Notes under the pieces: generated by a model
What the model was told of the DNA's origin: nothing
Seen by the model: only the letters and a program-made list of their open reading frames with translations
Databases searched by the model: none
In this document: positions 53,638-63,643 of the stretch, in pieces
How the letters are laid out: every line of letters starts with the position of its first letter
Numbering within the stretch: the first letter of the stretch is position 1
Assembly (NCBI GenBank): GCA_963664665.2
Contig: CAXXMH010000006.1
Location: forward strand, 124,001 to 188,000
Direction of reading: 5' to 3'
DNA length: 64,000 nucleotides
Source: Bin55 sp963664665
GTDB taxonomy: Bacteria; Pseudomonadota; Gammaproteobacteria; Pseudomonadales; Azotimanducaceae
Made by a program: the position numbers and the translations under genes

Positions 53638-54663
53638 GTGAACCGAATCCGTCCGCTTATCGTTTTCGCGGTTGGCTTGTTGAGCTTCTTAGATATCGCC
53701 CACGGTCACGAAGTGCGACCCGCGTATCTGCGAGTTGAAGCGACTCAGACACCGACAGCCACCGGCAGAACAGGTACGAGTTACGAGGTCATATGGAAGC
53801 GCCCGTTCAACGAAGACGGTGTCAGGCTCAGCCCGGTTTTTCCTGAGTTTTGTGAGGAAACCCCGTCCGCATTGGATGAAGTCGTCGGACCGGTTGTCGT
53901 CCGCCAGTTTCGACTGGACTGCGGTCAATCCTTGGTCGGAAGCGCGATTGCTATTGCAGGACTCGAATTGACTGTCACAGACGTGATGTTGCATGTCGGG
54001 CTCAGGGGTGGCGAGACGATGTCGTACCTACTGAAGCCGACGAGCTCCGCCGTCGTGATAAAGACTACGGGAGTGCCAGTTTGGAGCTACTTACATCTCG
54101 GAATCGAACATCTGCTCTTCGGCATCGACCACATTTTGTTCGTCATTGCGCTGATGTTCTTTCTCACCAGGTTAGGTCCGCTGATCAAGACGATTACCGC
54201 GTTTACCGTGGCTCACAGTGTCACGTTAGGAATATCGGCGCTGGACTTGGTGTCGCTGCCGCAAGGTCCCGTCGAGGCAGTAATTGCGTTATCGATCCTC
54301 TTCCTTGCCGTGGAGCGACTCCGAGAAGACCCTAATTGCCCCAATCCAGATTCGATCGTCCGTAATCAGACCTGGGTGGTGGCATTTGCGTTTGGGCTGC
54401 TGCATGGCTTTGGTTTCGCCGGCGCGTTATCCGAGATCGGATTACCGAAGGGTAATCTGATTAGTGCTCTGTTCCTATTCAACGTTGGAGTCGAGCTCGG
54501 GCAGTTGCTAGTCATTGCAATCGGTTTGAGCGTTGCGTGGATCACTCGTCATCTATGGGCGACATTGCCGCAATATGTTGTTCAGCTACCGCTATATCTA
54601 GTCGGCATCGCTGCCGCCTATTGGTTGATTGAGCGAACTGTTGGGATCGTGTGGTTGACGTAG
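53638..54663 (+). CDS. HupE/UreJ-family membrane protein
   Basis: About 341 residues. I choose the GTG at 53638, which gives a clean signal peptide (NRIRPLIVFAVGLLSFLDIAHG) 19 bases after the parvulin stop; a longer frame from 53539 overlaps that gene. An exported domain of about 130 residues is followed by about six helices with HLGIEHLLFGIDHILFVIAL, TAFTVAHSVTLG and FGLLHGFGFAGAL, the His-rich motifs of HupE/UreJ metal-transport proteins. Possible nickel or cobalt transporter; metal unknown. Confidence 0.85.
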   Translation: MNRIRPLIVFAVGLLSFLDIAHGHEVRPAYLRVEATQTPTATGRTGTSYEVIWKRPFNEDGVRLSPVFPEFCEETPSALDEVVGPVVVRQFRLDCGQSLVGSAIAIAGLELTVTDVMLHVGLRGGETMSYLLKPTSSAVVIKTTGVPVWSYLHLGIEHLLFGIDHILFVIALMFFLTRLGPLIKTITAFTVAHSVTLGISALDLVSLPQGPVEAVIALSILFLAVERLREDPNCPNPDSIVRNQTWVVAFAFGLLHGFGFAGALSEIGLPKGNLISALFLFNVGVELGQLLVIAIGLSVAWITRHLWATLPQYVVQLPLYLVGIAAAYWLIERTVGIVWLT

Positions 54664-54709
54664 GTTCCTAATGAGGTTTACAAACAGGACGAAGGGTCGT
54701 CCACAGCGG

Positions 54710-55177
54710 CTACTCAGCTTGATCGTCTGACTGCACGCTCCAGCCATCGTCAAGTAGTTTCACGGATGCCAACGCAGGTCGACCGGCGTGACTTGATGCC
54801 TGATAGCTACCGAATAGATAGTGGTCATGCGGATCGGCTGCCTTGATCGTCAGCCAATCGATACTGGTCAAAGGTACTTTCACTCGACCTGACCATTGCG
54901 GATCGCCGTACTCGACGATATGGCCTACACATAGATAAAAGAATCGACTTCCGATCGGTCCCTGAACGAATGGTCCAAAGAAATCGGGTTCCGGACCGTT
55001 CTTGGCACGCCTGACGATAACGTTCAATTCAAATTCGACGTCGTGGGTTTCGGACGTAAGGATTTCAATGTAATCGAGTCGTTCGCCCTTAGTACCTTTT
55101 CCGCGCTGCAGACAGAATGCGTAATTGGGTGGTGGGTCTACGAGCCGGATTTTGAGTCGCAGGTCTATGTCTGCCAT
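54710..55177 (-). CDS. DUF5990-like protein
   Basis: A 155-residue small protein: RLVDPPPNYAFCLQRGKGTK, then FFGPFVQGPIGSRFFYLCVG and RVKVPLTSIDW, the pattern of DUF5990 as I know it. No catalytic motif is evident. Function unknown. It is convergent with the HupE-like gene. Confidence 0.7.
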   Translation of the reverse strand: MADIDLRLKIRLVDPPPNYAFCLQRGKGTKGERLDYIEILTSETHDVEFELNVIVRRAKNGPEPDFFGPFVQGPIGSRFFYLCVGHIVEYGDPQWSGRVKVPLTSIDWLTIKAADPHDHYLFGSYQASSHAGRPALASVKLLDDGWSVQSDDQAE

Positions 55178-55630
55178 AACGCTAAGTAATACCTCTCATG
55201 CGGAAGAGTGAGTCAAGGTCGGGTCCGGTTGACGTCGACCATCGGGTTCACAGGTCTGAATCAGACTGTTGGTGAGTTTTCGTCGCGTACATGCTAACCC
55301 AACGTCGGATGTGTCAGTGTTACTTGAGTGTGAGAAGCGTACGCGCAAATCCGGTTTGAGTAAGAATTCTTGGCTGATCGACTCTTAAACCCACTACGCT
55401 ATACCAGTCTCGGTTCAGGCACGCATCTCGTTGCATAGATAGTCAGTGGCGCAAGTACTATGCATCCTTCTCGACGAATCGACAGAACGTGATTTCGGAG
55501 TCTAGGCGTCTCAATGGCTCGCGCTCATGTACGACACACTGAGTCTCTTCGTGCAGAACTTATATCGAAATGCGTTACAGACTTTTGTCCTGTTGAGCAA
55601 TTCGCAACGGTCGGAACATGAGGTACATTA
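55178..55630. other. Intergenic region between divergent genes
   Basis: About 450 bases with no gene of any quality. It should contain promoters for the DUF5990 gene (minus) and the esterase gene (plus). GAGG at about 55619 is the ribosome binding site of the latter. No RNA gene or repeat was recognised. Confidence 0.45.
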
Positions 55631-56572
55631 ATGGTTGAAACAGACGCAACCCAGTTGGTTGAAGGTAGTTTAGAGTCGGAGCTGGTTCCCGGTCCTGTCG
55701 AGTATTACGCACTCCTGCCTCCTGACTACTCGGAAGCGATTGATCCCATTCCGCTCGTCTTGAATCTACATGGCGGCGGAGGTAGTCGCGAAGCGCTCAT
55801 GAACCAACAACCAGCACTAGCCGCGCTATTCGCAGCTGACAGAATACCGTCGATGCTATTCGTGACGCCAAGTGTGAGTCCACGCTGCTTCTATATGGAC
55901 TACAAGGACGGTACGGAAAAGTGGGAGACGTTCCTCGCGGGTCCGTTCCTTAAACATCTCCGTGATCGATTTCGTGTTCGGACCGACCGCCGTGGCACGA
56001 TGGTGACTGGCATTTCTATGGGTGGTATGGGATCACTCCGACTCGCATTCAAGCACCCCACAGTGTTTGGTGCCGTTGCAGCGCTGGAACCTGGCATCGA
56101 ACCTATCGACGACTTCAAGGACATGAGGCCGAAGCATCGATTCTTTCGAGATGAGAGCTTGCTGACCACGATTTTTGGCGAGCCAATAGACGCTGAGTAC
56201 TGGAACGCGAATAACCCGGCGACCATCGCTCAACGCGACGCTGAGTTACTAAAAAGCTCCGACCTCAGGATTCTCTTGGAGGCAGGCGATGAAGATGCTT
56301 TTTGGTTGTACGAGGGAACTGAATATCTACATCAAGTGCTCTATAACGAGAAAATTCGGCACGAATATCGTCTTTACTACGGCGCCGACCATGTTGGTCG
56401 TTCGGTAGGTCCGCGAGCTGACGACGCCTATGCGTTTCTCGGACGAGTTCTTAATGATCCTGAACCAGACCCGGTGGTCGATGTCACAAGAGAGTGGCTT
56501 GCTCAGTTCAAACGTGAACTCGACGAGGCGGATCACTATGGTTTCGACGAGAATATGATCAAACGGATCTAA
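55631..56572 (+). CDS. Putative esterase (alpha/beta hydrolase, esterase D-like)
   Basis: A 313-residue alpha/beta hydrolase. VLNLHGGGGSREAL forms the oxyanion-hole region and MVTGISMGGMGSLRLA contains the nucleophile Ser. The Asp and His are likely in LEAGDEDAFW and YYGADHVGRS. The family hydrolyses small esters. Substrate unknown. Confidence 0.82.
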   Translation: MVETDATQLVEGSLESELVPGPVEYYALLPPDYSEAIDPIPLVLNLHGGGGSREALMNQQPALAALFAADRIPSMLFVTPSVSPRCFYMDYKDGTEKWETFLAGPFLKHLRDRFRVRTDRRGTMVTGISMGGMGSLRLAFKHPTVFGAVAALEPGIEPIDDFKDMRPKHRFFRDESLLTTIFGEPIDAEYWNANNPATIAQRDAELLKSSDLRILLEAGDEDAFWLYEGTEYLHQVLYNEKIRHEYRLYYGADHVGRSVGPRADDAYAFLGRVLNDPEPDPVVDVTREWLAQFKRELDEADHYGFDENMIKRI

Positions 56573-56742
56573 ATCGGGCTGCAACGCGACACACGCGCGC
56601 GCGACCGACGTGTTTCTAATCCATCCGCATCTATGAAGTGTGACGGTGCCCGAGACGTTCCAAACTTCGTCGAAATCGAATCCGACTTTGTTGACCGTCA
56701 TAATGGCTCGTGGATTGAAATTTAAACAGCGAGGAGCGGGAC

Positions 56743-57558
56743 ATGCCCGAAGGCGCATTGACCCCTAAAGACAAGCTTTATTCAGAGTGGCAGCAACCAG
56801 AGAACCGCTGGGCAGACCTGCCGAACTCTATTCACAACGATTCAGTCGCAACCAAGATTGGGATGCGTGGCGGCACGATTCCAGGCACCGTTCACCTCGA
56901 CCACTTTGTTCCGCTGATCCAGGACAAGTGGGGTATGGCGTGGTACCGACAGGGTGCGATCTCGATGTACTACACGTTCGCTACCACTCACAAAGAGGAT
57001 GTTCGCGCCGTCATGGAAGCGCCGACGTCGGGACACGACGCTAAAGTCGACGCATACGTTGAGACCCCGGACGAGAAGATCGTATGCAAAGGCTCGCTTT
57101 CGGTTGGAGAGCCGTCTGAACTAAATTACGTCGCGAGTTTACCGCTTGAAGCTGCCCCTCAATCGGAGATACGCATTCTTGATCGCATGGCTCCTGGTAT
57201 GGAGTGTCCTGAGCGAGATGACGTGATTGCCAGCGAAGGTGAAGGTAGCGGCGCATATAGCGGGATTGTCGCGCTTCCGACGGGGCTCTTCCAGATACTA
57301 CATGCTGGCGCTCCGGAGGGAACGCTAAAGCAAGCGGTTGGGTTCTACGGTGCGACTGAAATTCGAATATTGAACGGTCCGGTCCGTGTCGATACTGAAT
57401 ACCGCCGCGTTGGTAAGGTCGTTTGTATAGGAGCGAGTCCAAAGACGGAGTTTGTGTGGATCGATTCGCAACTCTTCGAAAAGTCTTCGGGTACTGTCGT
57501 TGCGGAAATGCGCCAATTTACGCGCTTCATGAAGGCGTCGTCGGATCTTTGGTCATAA
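56743..57558 (+). CDS. Hotdog-fold-like protein of unknown function
   Basis: A 271-residue protein beginning after GGAG at 56732. The segment NSIHNDSVATKIGMRGGTIPGTVHLDHF resembles the MaoC-type hydratase pattern (H/D-N then G-x-x-x-G/P), so a double hotdog thioester-binding fold is possible. Family not certain. Motif-level inference only. Confidence 0.55.
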   Translation: MPEGALTPKDKLYSEWQQPENRWADLPNSIHNDSVATKIGMRGGTIPGTVHLDHFVPLIQDKWGMAWYRQGAISMYYTFATTHKEDVRAVMEAPTSGHDAKVDAYVETPDEKIVCKGSLSVGEPSELNYVASLPLEAAPQSEIRILDRMAPGMECPERDDVIASEGEGSGAYSGIVALPTGLFQILHAGAPEGTLKQAVGFYGATEIRILNGPVRVDTEYRRVGKVVCIGASPKTEFVWIDSQLFEKSSGTVVAEMRQFTRFMKASSDLWS

Positions 57559-57781
57559 ATTAACGAATCCCGTAAATGGTCCGAGGTCAGCACGCTCGTT
57601 TAGATTTAGGCTCTTCAACGTTGTCGATTGATCGGACTTGACGCGTCTTGACCAAAGTCTCGATCATCGGACGTATCGTGGAACACGGACGGATGTGAGT
57701 TAGCTTTCGCTGACTGAAGTCATCGACCTTGCGGGATTTCGCGTATTACTCGTACTACTGCAAAGCGTCAGAATACACGAA

Positions 57782-58399
57782 ATGCAAATCATCCTATACG
57801 AGCTAGGACCCACAAGGTCTGCAAGGTGTCGCTGGACCTTGTTAGAGGCTGGTCTCGAGTTTGAGTCGAGAGGCAACACCTCCGATATCTTTGAAAGCGA
57901 GGAGCTGCAGCGCTTGCATCCACTCGGCAAATTACCTGCTGCAATCATCGACGGGAGACCTTTATTCGAATCCGCTGCCATTTGTACGGCTATTTCGGAC
58001 TTAGTGCCTGAACGAGACCTGATCGCGCCACCGGGATTGTGGGGTCGTGCGTTGCACGATCAATGGGTCGCCTTCGTTCTTTCGGAGCTGGAATCCTGGT
58101 TGTGGAGTACCGATCTCAATACGGATGAACAAGGTTTCCTTATGGCGCATGAAGATCAAGTTCCGGAGATCGTGAACCAAAACCGAAAGCTCATCCGACG
58201 CTCCGCAGCGGTTTTGGACGCCCATCTCGGGGGTTCAGACTTCCTCGTGGAGAATCGATTCACGGTTACGGATATCTTCGTTGGATACACCGTTTCATGG
58301 CTCGAGGAATTGGGTTGGATTGAAGAATTTCAGAACCTAATCCGCTATTTAAATCGATTGTGTAGCCGCGAGCACTGTACTTTGACTCGGCATAGATGA
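57782..58399 (+). CDS. Glutathione S-transferase-family protein
   Basis: A 205-residue protein. The thioredoxin-like N-terminal domain is ILYELGPTRSARCRWTL, with LGKLPAAIIDG (cis-Pro) and LFESAAICTAI (glutathione gamma-glutamyl site). The helical C-terminal domain ends with LVENRFTVTDIFVGYTVSW. It conjugates or reduces with glutathione; substrate unknown. Confidence 0.85.
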   Translation: MQIILYELGPTRSARCRWTLLEAGLEFESRGNTSDIFESEELQRLHPLGKLPAAIIDGRPLFESAAICTAISDLVPERDLIAPPGLWGRALHDQWVAFVLSELESWLWSTDLNTDEQGFLMAHEDQVPEIVNQNRKLIRRSAAVLDAHLGGSDFLVENRFTVTDIFVGYTVSWLEELGWIEEFQNLIRYLNRLCSREHCTLTRHR

Positions 58400-58682
58400 A
58401 TAGGAGGTATTAGATATAACATATTGTTTTAATTTATTAATCTGACGTTAATTATCAGTAGTTAGCAACATAGTGCCGGCCCGATGCCACCTGAGTCGCT
58501 TCATGATTCACGGTTAGTCCAAGTAGCTTTGCCACGGCGAATTTACTCGTGTTGATGAACCCTTACGCGAACGAAGGGAACTTCGGAATAGTGCATGGTA
58601 TCGGTGAGAGTTGCTTCGAGGCGCGGTAATACGTCGTGCGTCTACCTTAGTATGTCCAACCCGGTACAGGTCAAGTTGAGAA

Positions 58683-59654
58683 ATGCGCTTCTGTGATCAG
58701 ACCATCACGTTCGCGAACGGTGTCAAAGGTCAGAATGTTGAGATCCCATCGGCTTCGCCGATCAACTATCACCAAGTAATCTCGCAACCGAAAGGAATTT
58801 CTGAGATTGTGGTCGACGGGAAACTCTTTTTGCCGATTAACGGGGAACCACCGTTTCCGTTGGTCATTGTTGCACCTGGAAGTCTTGGTGTTGCGCCTTC
58901 GCATATCCAGCACGCGGAAACGATCAACGGGTTGGGGGTTGCTACCTTCATCCTAGACAGTTTCGGTGCACGGCAAGTGACTTCAACCGTTGCAGACCAA
59001 ACGCAGTTTTCTTTTGCTGCGAGCGCGTACGACATACTCGCAACGTTCAACTCGCTAGCCGCACGAGACGAGATAGATGGCGAGAGGATCGGTGCGCAAG
59101 GGCATAGTCGTGGTGGGTCTGCGGTCATTACTGCAGCCACGCGACGATTTGCGGCTTCGGTGATCGGTATTGATAGAGCAATGACGGGCGTTCTAGCGGC
59201 TTACCCTTGGAGCGGACAGCAATTCTTGAATCCGAAGATCGGCGAAACTGAGGTTCGAGTTCTCATGGGCGACGCGGATGAATGGTGTTCGGTCGCTCAA
59301 GTACAAGGACACTGTCAAGCCATTCGTCTGACAGGCGGCAAGGCCACTATGCGGATTTTTGAAGGTGCTCATCATAGTTTTGACCGCGACACGCCGGTGG
59401 TCGAGATTGAGGATGCGGCCGTTGCTCGGGATGCACCCATAACGTACATCGAGGATGATGGTGCCATGATTCATCCAACGGTTGGTGAACCTGACGAGTC
59501 ACTTGTCGATCGGGACACCATGGTGTATTCAATGAAAGCCGGGTACGGGAGAAAAGGTGCACGTATAGGAAGCGGAGCGGGAGAAGCATCGATGTTTCGA
59601 GACGACATGCTTAGCTTCTGGTCGCGAGTCCTCAAATTGCCAACGTCTACTTGA
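58683..59654 (+). CDS. Dienelactone hydrolase-like alpha/beta hydrolase
   Basis: A 323-residue protein. VIVAPGSLGVAPSHI and IGAQGHSRGGSAVIT contain the oxyanion and nucleophile Ser, VLMGDADEWCS the acid residue and FEGAHHSFDRDTP the His. It resembles dienelactone hydrolases but has a long C-terminal part. Substrate unknown. The gap before it (58400-58682) is A+T-rich with no gene. Confidence 0.8.
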   Translation: MRFCDQTITFANGVKGQNVEIPSASPINYHQVISQPKGISEIVVDGKLFLPINGEPPFPLVIVAPGSLGVAPSHIQHAETINGLGVATFILDSFGARQVTSTVADQTQFSFAASAYDILATFNSLAARDEIDGERIGAQGHSRGGSAVITAATRRFAASVIGIDRAMTGVLAAYPWSGQQFLNPKIGETEVRVLMGDADEWCSVAQVQGHCQAIRLTGGKATMRIFEGAHHSFDRDTPVVEIEDAAVARDAPITYIEDDGAMIHPTVGEPDESLVDRDTMVYSMKAGYGRKGARIGSGAGEASMFRDDMLSFWSRVLKLPTST

Positions 59655-59686
59655 AACGAATCAGACTTTGGTGTTAAGCCTTAGCG

Positions 59687-60376
59687 TTAGTCCATTCGCA
59701 TCGCGCGTATGAGCGCGGTTTGCACATCGCGTAGCGATTCAACGATGTTGTGTCCAAGTTCGCGCAATTGTTGGGACGGTTCAACAAGGTCTGGTACCTG
59801 GAATACCGTACATCCAGCGCTTACCGCGGACCTCACACCGTTTTCAGAATCCTCAAGCGCCCAACATCGGTCGGGATCCACGTGAAGGCGTTTTGCGGCG
59901 GTGAGATAGGGTTCGGGGCTCGGTTTGCGGCGTTCAACTCCGTCGCCTGATACAACAACGGAAAAAAAGCGCTTCAGTTCAGCGAGCGTGAGTTTGGACT
60001 CGGCCGAGGACCTTCGCGAGGATGTCGCAATCGCGCACGGGATTCGGCGCTCTTCCGCAAACGTTAGAAGTTCAACCGCGCCAGGCTTGATGTCCGCTGC
60101 TCGGTTGTCAATGAACTCGTGATAGATCCGCTGGCAAATTGGACCAATTTCCTCCCATGGAAAGTCTGTGCCATAGCCATTCTTAAGAATCTCGCCTATC
60201 TCCGGTCCATGCAATCCGATACATTGAATATAGACCGCCATATCGGTCCTGTTCCAACCGACTTGGTGGCACGCTTCAACAAAGGCGCGACGTGCAATGG
60301 TTTCGGTATCGAGAAGGAGCCCATCGAGGTCAAAGATCAAAGCGATTGGCGATTCTTGTATTTGGCTTTGCGTCAT
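59687..60376 (-). CDS. HAD-superfamily phosphatase (beta-phosphoglucomutase-like)
   Basis: A 229-residue HAD hydrolase. Motif I is ALIFDLDGLLLDTE, motif II IATSSRRSSAE, and motif III/IV VSGDGVERRKPSPEPYLTAA followed by ALEDSENGVRSA. It dephosphorylates a small phosphometabolite or acts as a phosphoglucomutase. It starts within a 4-bp overlap of a small upstream gene. Confidence 0.9.
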   Translation of the reverse strand: MTQSQIQESPIALIFDLDGLLLDTETIARRAFVEACHQVGWNRTDMAVYIQCIGLHGPEIGEILKNGYGTDFPWEEIGPICQRIYHEFIDNRAADIKPGAVELLTFAEERRIPCAIATSSRRSSAESKLTLAELKRFFSVVVSGDGVERRKPSPEPYLTAAKRLHVDPDRCWALEDSENGVRSAVSAGCTVFQVPDLVEPSQQLRELGHNIVESLRDVQTALIRAMRMD

Positions 60377-60621
60377 TCGCTTACGTTGAAGTAGAGCAAG
60401 GTCTTTGCCTCGTTGATGATCACGCCGTATTTCGTTGATTTCGCATTAATGCGAACGTCAGCGATGTCGTTCACTTGCACATCGGTGATAGCCGAGCTTC
60501 CGACATGTTGGATGTGGCGGTCGTCTGGTAATTGTGAAACCAACCATTTGGGTTCTCTTCGAAATGCCCAATCCAAAGACTTCGGTGCTCGTAGAGAAAT
60601 CTCATAGTCGATAGAGCTCAT
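60373..60621 (-). CDS. Small protein of unknown function
   Basis: An 82-residue soluble frame that overlaps the HAD gene start by 4 bp in an ATGA junction, which supports it being real. Mixed beta-like composition (KSTKYGVIINEAKTLLYFNV), no recognised domain. Probably cotranscribed with the HAD phosphatase. Confidence 0.6.
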   Translation of the reverse strand: MSSIDYEISLRAPKSLDWAFRREPKWLVSQLPDDRHIQHVGSSAITDVQVNDIADVRINAKSTKYGVIINEAKTLLYFNVSE

Positions 60622-60638
60622 ATAGATCGGACAATAGA

Positions 60639-61406
60639 TTAGTCCGAAGGTGCCTCGTGGTGATGTTGAATGCCTTTGATCGCACCGCGTAGTTCTTTGC
60701 GAAGCTCACGGGCGTGGGTAAGCCAGATCGTGTGAGCGGCGCCATCTATTTCGACGAATTGACCGAAGGGTAACAACGAAGCTAACTGACGCGTCGGCCA
60801 ATCCGGTCGAATGTCTTCGGAACCATAGATGAAGGTTGCTGGGATCTGGAACTCAGCAATGTCGTGTAGTAATGTTGGTCGTTTGATGTACTCGCGCCAC
60901 GAGCGGGTACATGCGGCATTGACATCGGGATCGACGGTGAACGTTACGCCTCCTAGATCCTCACCTATGCTCGAAAGGTTTTGACGATACGTCGTGTGCC
61001 ATGTTCGGTCATTCACGACCCTGCCGCCCGCGATTCCGATGAGTCCAAGGACGTTCCGTGGAAATCGCAATGCGTACGCAAGCGCTAAATCGGGACCGAA
61101 ACTGTGTCCTCCAACGATACACGCGTCTAATCCGTATGCCTGTCGTACAGACTCCGCGTCTTCGACCAGAGTCTGTACGGAGTAGCTACCGTCCCAGTCG
61201 GAGCGACCGCAGCCGCGCGGCTCGAATCGAATGACCTGACAGACATCGTGGATCAGATTCGCAACGGGTGCAAGATAGTCGTCACAACCGGGTCCGCCAT
61301 TGAACATTAGGAAAGGTAAGCCTCTGCCGCTAGTACATGTCCAGATGCGAGCTTCACCCGAATGAACATATTGTTCAAGATAACGAGATTCAGATTTCCG
61401 GGACAC
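60639..61406 (-). CDS. Proline iminopeptidase-like alpha/beta hydrolase
   Basis: A 255-residue alpha/beta hydrolase. MFNGGPGCDDYLAP is the HGGPG-type oxyanion motif, FEPRGCGRSDWDGSY the DQRGxGxS motif and CIVGGHSFGPDLALAYA the nucleophile elbow. IYGSEDIRPDW and DGAAHTIWL give Asp and His. It resembles proline iminopeptidases, but the substrate is open. First gene upstream of the 82-residue protein. Confidence 0.82.
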   Translation of the reverse strand: MSRKSESRYLEQYVHSGEARIWTCTSGRGLPFLMFNGGPGCDDYLAPVANLIHDVCQVIRFEPRGCGRSDWDGSYSVQTLVEDAESVRQAYGLDACIVGGHSFGPDLALAYALRFPRNVLGLIGIAGGRVVNDRTWHTTYRQNLSSIGEDLGGVTFTVDPDVNAACTRSWREYIKRPTLLHDIAEFQIPATFIYGSEDIRPDWPTRQLASLLPFGQFVEIDGAAHTIWLTHARELRKELRGAIKGIQHHHEAPSD

Positions 61407-61540
61407 TTCGCTTCAAGCTATCGTTGGTTCGTGTACTCTAGATTTACGGGTCGCTTCTCCTGAAGTAAGACGCACAAGCGAGGGATCAGCGAGATCTCGT
61501 TAAATCCAATCGGTTGACCTAGCGGGAGAAGTCCATTCGC

Positions 61541-62083
61541 TCAATGATCTATCGAAAAAGCTACTAACGTATCTCCCAGTCGAGAGGATGCATTCGAGTT
61601 CCCACCGGCGTATATCAGTACAAACTGGCGATCGTCCCATACATAGGTCATCGGCGTCGCTTGTCCGCCTGCCGGAAGCTCCCACTCCCACAACATCTCG
61701 CCGTTCTCAATATCGAATGCACGCATCGTGTCGTCCATCGTCGCAGCGATGAAGATTAGTCCACCCGCAGTGACGATCGGTCCGCCGAGATTTGGCAAGC
61801 CAATTTGAACTCGAGACCTCGACCCAAGTGCCTTGCGCCAGACGATGTTGCCATCGGTTAGATCAATAGCTGCTAGGACACCCCAGGGTGGAGGAGTGCA
61901 AGGCAGACCTAGAGGCGAAAAGAGTAAGGTTCGCTTCATACCAAACGGTGCTCCTTCCTGAGGTGAGACTTCCTCGCCAGCAAACTGCCTGTGCGCTAAC
62001 TTCCCGCGTGCTTCGCTAAATTCTTCGGCGGGGATCAATTGGATATGGTGCGCGATGTTGCTCATGTTCACGATCAAGAGATT
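61541..62083 (-). pseudogene. PQQ-dependent membrane dehydrogenase, 3' fragment
   Basis: The C-terminal part of a glucose/quinate-type quinoprotein dehydrogenase. NLLIVNMSNIAHHIQLIP, APFGMKRTLLFSPLGLPCTP and WGVLAAIDLTDGNIVWRKAL are beta-propeller and C-terminal motifs of this family, and the piece ends near GDTLVAFSI. The true reading continues upstream into the TnpB element at 62084. The 5' part of the same gene lies at 63644-64000, so one gene has been split. It would have oxidised a sugar or polyol in the periplasm. Confidence 0.85.
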
Positions 62084-63643
62084 GGGTAGTGCTGCGTTTT
62101 GATATTAGTTTAATCCCAAAACGTAAGTTGGCGGATCGTTGGAGTCTCGAGTGAGAACGCTCCTCCCACGCCCAGATGCCCCACTACCAGAGGCCATTTC
62201 AATTCGGTACTGATCCCTGTATGTCTGCGGGCACTTTTCTAGCGCTCGTTTCGCAATGTTGATGCTAGCGTTGAGATCGGCGTTGATTTTCAGACCACAC
62301 TCACCACATTGGTAAAGGGCCTGTGTTCTTCGGTTGCTGGCACACACGCAGCCACAATGGCTACACGTCTGTGACGTATGTTTAGGGTCGACAAAGACCG
62401 TCTCACAGGCTTTATACGCGGTCAGCAAAGCGACGTGATGCCAACTTTTATCGAGTATCTCGCGGTTAAGACCTGACTTCGCTTTAACGTGCTTGCCCGG
62501 CTTATCAGGGGTGCCTTTGGCTGACTTGGTCATCCCTGCCACGTTTAGGTCTTCAAAGGCTACAACCCTGCTTTGGGCGAGGTCTTTGGATACATGGTGC
62601 GCCCAGTTATGGTGGATATGCTTTTGCTTGCGTTTCGCTTTGGCGATGCGTTGGAACGTTCTTTTGGATCGCTTGGAACCCTTCTGCTGATGCGCCACTT
62701 TTCTTTGGTAGCGTTTAATCTTCGCCTCGAGCCTGGATCCATCAGGCAACGGATAGTCGTTGCCGTTGGAACATGCGACAGGGATCGCAACACCCACGTC
62801 GACGCCCAAGATCGTATGCTCGGTGGGGTAGTCTTGCGGGTCTGCGTCGAGTTCGTACACGAGATAGGCGTACCACTTGCCTAGTTCCTCCTTAACGGTC
62901 ATCTTCTTGACTTCGCCTATGCCTTCGTAGGCATCCGCCCCGTTGAGCGTCATCCAACCTATTTTCTGAATGTAGAGGTCCCTACCGTCCCGCTTAAACG
63001 TCCCCTCATACAGGTCAAAGGATTTACGGCCGTATCTTGAATGAAACTTGGGCCTGTCTCTTACCCCGTCAAAGAAGGCTTGGTACGCAGCTGCGAAGCG
63101 TTTGCATACCGTGTTCCTGACGATGGTACTGGAGTATTCCTGTAGCCAGTTGTGCTCAGGGTGGTTTCTGAGCTGGGGGAAGCTCGTACATAAAGAGAAA
63201 AACGTGTAGCTCTTAAACCCGCGTCGATTCGCCCGCTCGACGTACTGGTTCCATACAAAGCGGCACGCACCTGCAACCGCGTAGAGCTGTGTGGCTTGGC
63301 CTCTCTTGAGCGGTCTCAGGCGCAATCTGACGGTTCGGTAGGGTTTATCTTTCATAGTCTAAATGACGTGACGTTAAAACGCAGCACGACCCTGCCTGCA
63401 TGTCGTCATGCGTCTCCCCTCTGTTGAGTGTTGACATGCGCATGGGTGACGCTCGAACATGGAGCTTAAGAAGACTTTGGCAGATCGCGGAATTGGATTT
63501 CTTGACGCTAGGGAACCGTGCCGGTCACGGCGTTAATCGATGCACTTCGTCGTTTGACGCCGTGCTTGCATGCGACGCGTGATCGCGAGGAATCCGTCAC
63601 ATGCGTTTTGGGACTAAACCAAAGTCAAAACGCAGCACTACCC
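62084..63643 (-). mobile_element. TnpB-carrying insertion element 2 with about 39-bp inverted repeats
   Basis: Ends begin with GGGTAGTGCTGCGTTTTGA on both sides in inverted orientation (left from 62084; right ending at 63643), then diverge slightly and rejoin at TCCCAAAACG, with about 35 of 39 positions matching. Each end can fold internally (GTTTT-GA.. paired with ..CCAAAAC). A third copy of GGGTxGTGCTGCGTTTT lies inside at 63376-63392. No flanking direct repeat was found. The element sits in a PQQ-dehydrogenase gene. Confidence 0.7.
62105..63355 (-). CDS. tnpB: TnpB-like RNA-guided nuclease (IS200/IS605 OrfB family), intact
   Basis: A 416-residue TnpB. AGACRFVWNQYV at the N-terminus, RuvC Asp in ILGVDVGVAIPVA, Glu in VVAFEDLNVAG, zinc ribbon CSHCG and CGECG, final Asp in KINADLNASINIA. 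All catalytic positions are present, so it is probably an active omega-RNA-guided DNA endonuclease; the guide RNA would overlap the 3' end near 62080-62110. No TnpA is present. It shares GACRFVWN and MASGSGASGR motifs with element 1 but is clearly diverged. Confidence 0.9.
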   Translation of the reverse strand: MKDKPYRTVRLRLRPLKRGQATQLYAVAGACRFVWNQYVERANRRGFKSYTFFSLCTSFPQLRNHPEHNWLQEYSSTIVRNTVCKRFAAAYQAFFDGVRDRPKFHSRYGRKSFDLYEGTFKRDGRDLYIQKIGWMTLNGADAYEGIGEVKKMTVKEELGKWYAYLVYELDADPQDYPTEHTILGVDVGVAIPVACSNGNDYPLPDGSRLEAKIKRYQRKVAHQQKGSKRSKRTFQRIAKAKRKQKHIHHNWAHHVSKDLAQSRVVAFEDLNVAGMTKSAKGTPDKPGKHVKAKSGLNREILDKSWHHVALLTAYKACETVFVDPKHTSQTCSHCGCVCASNRRTQALYQCGECGLKINADLNASINIAKRALEKCPQTYRDQYRIEMASGSGASGRGRSVLTRDSNDPPTYVLGLN

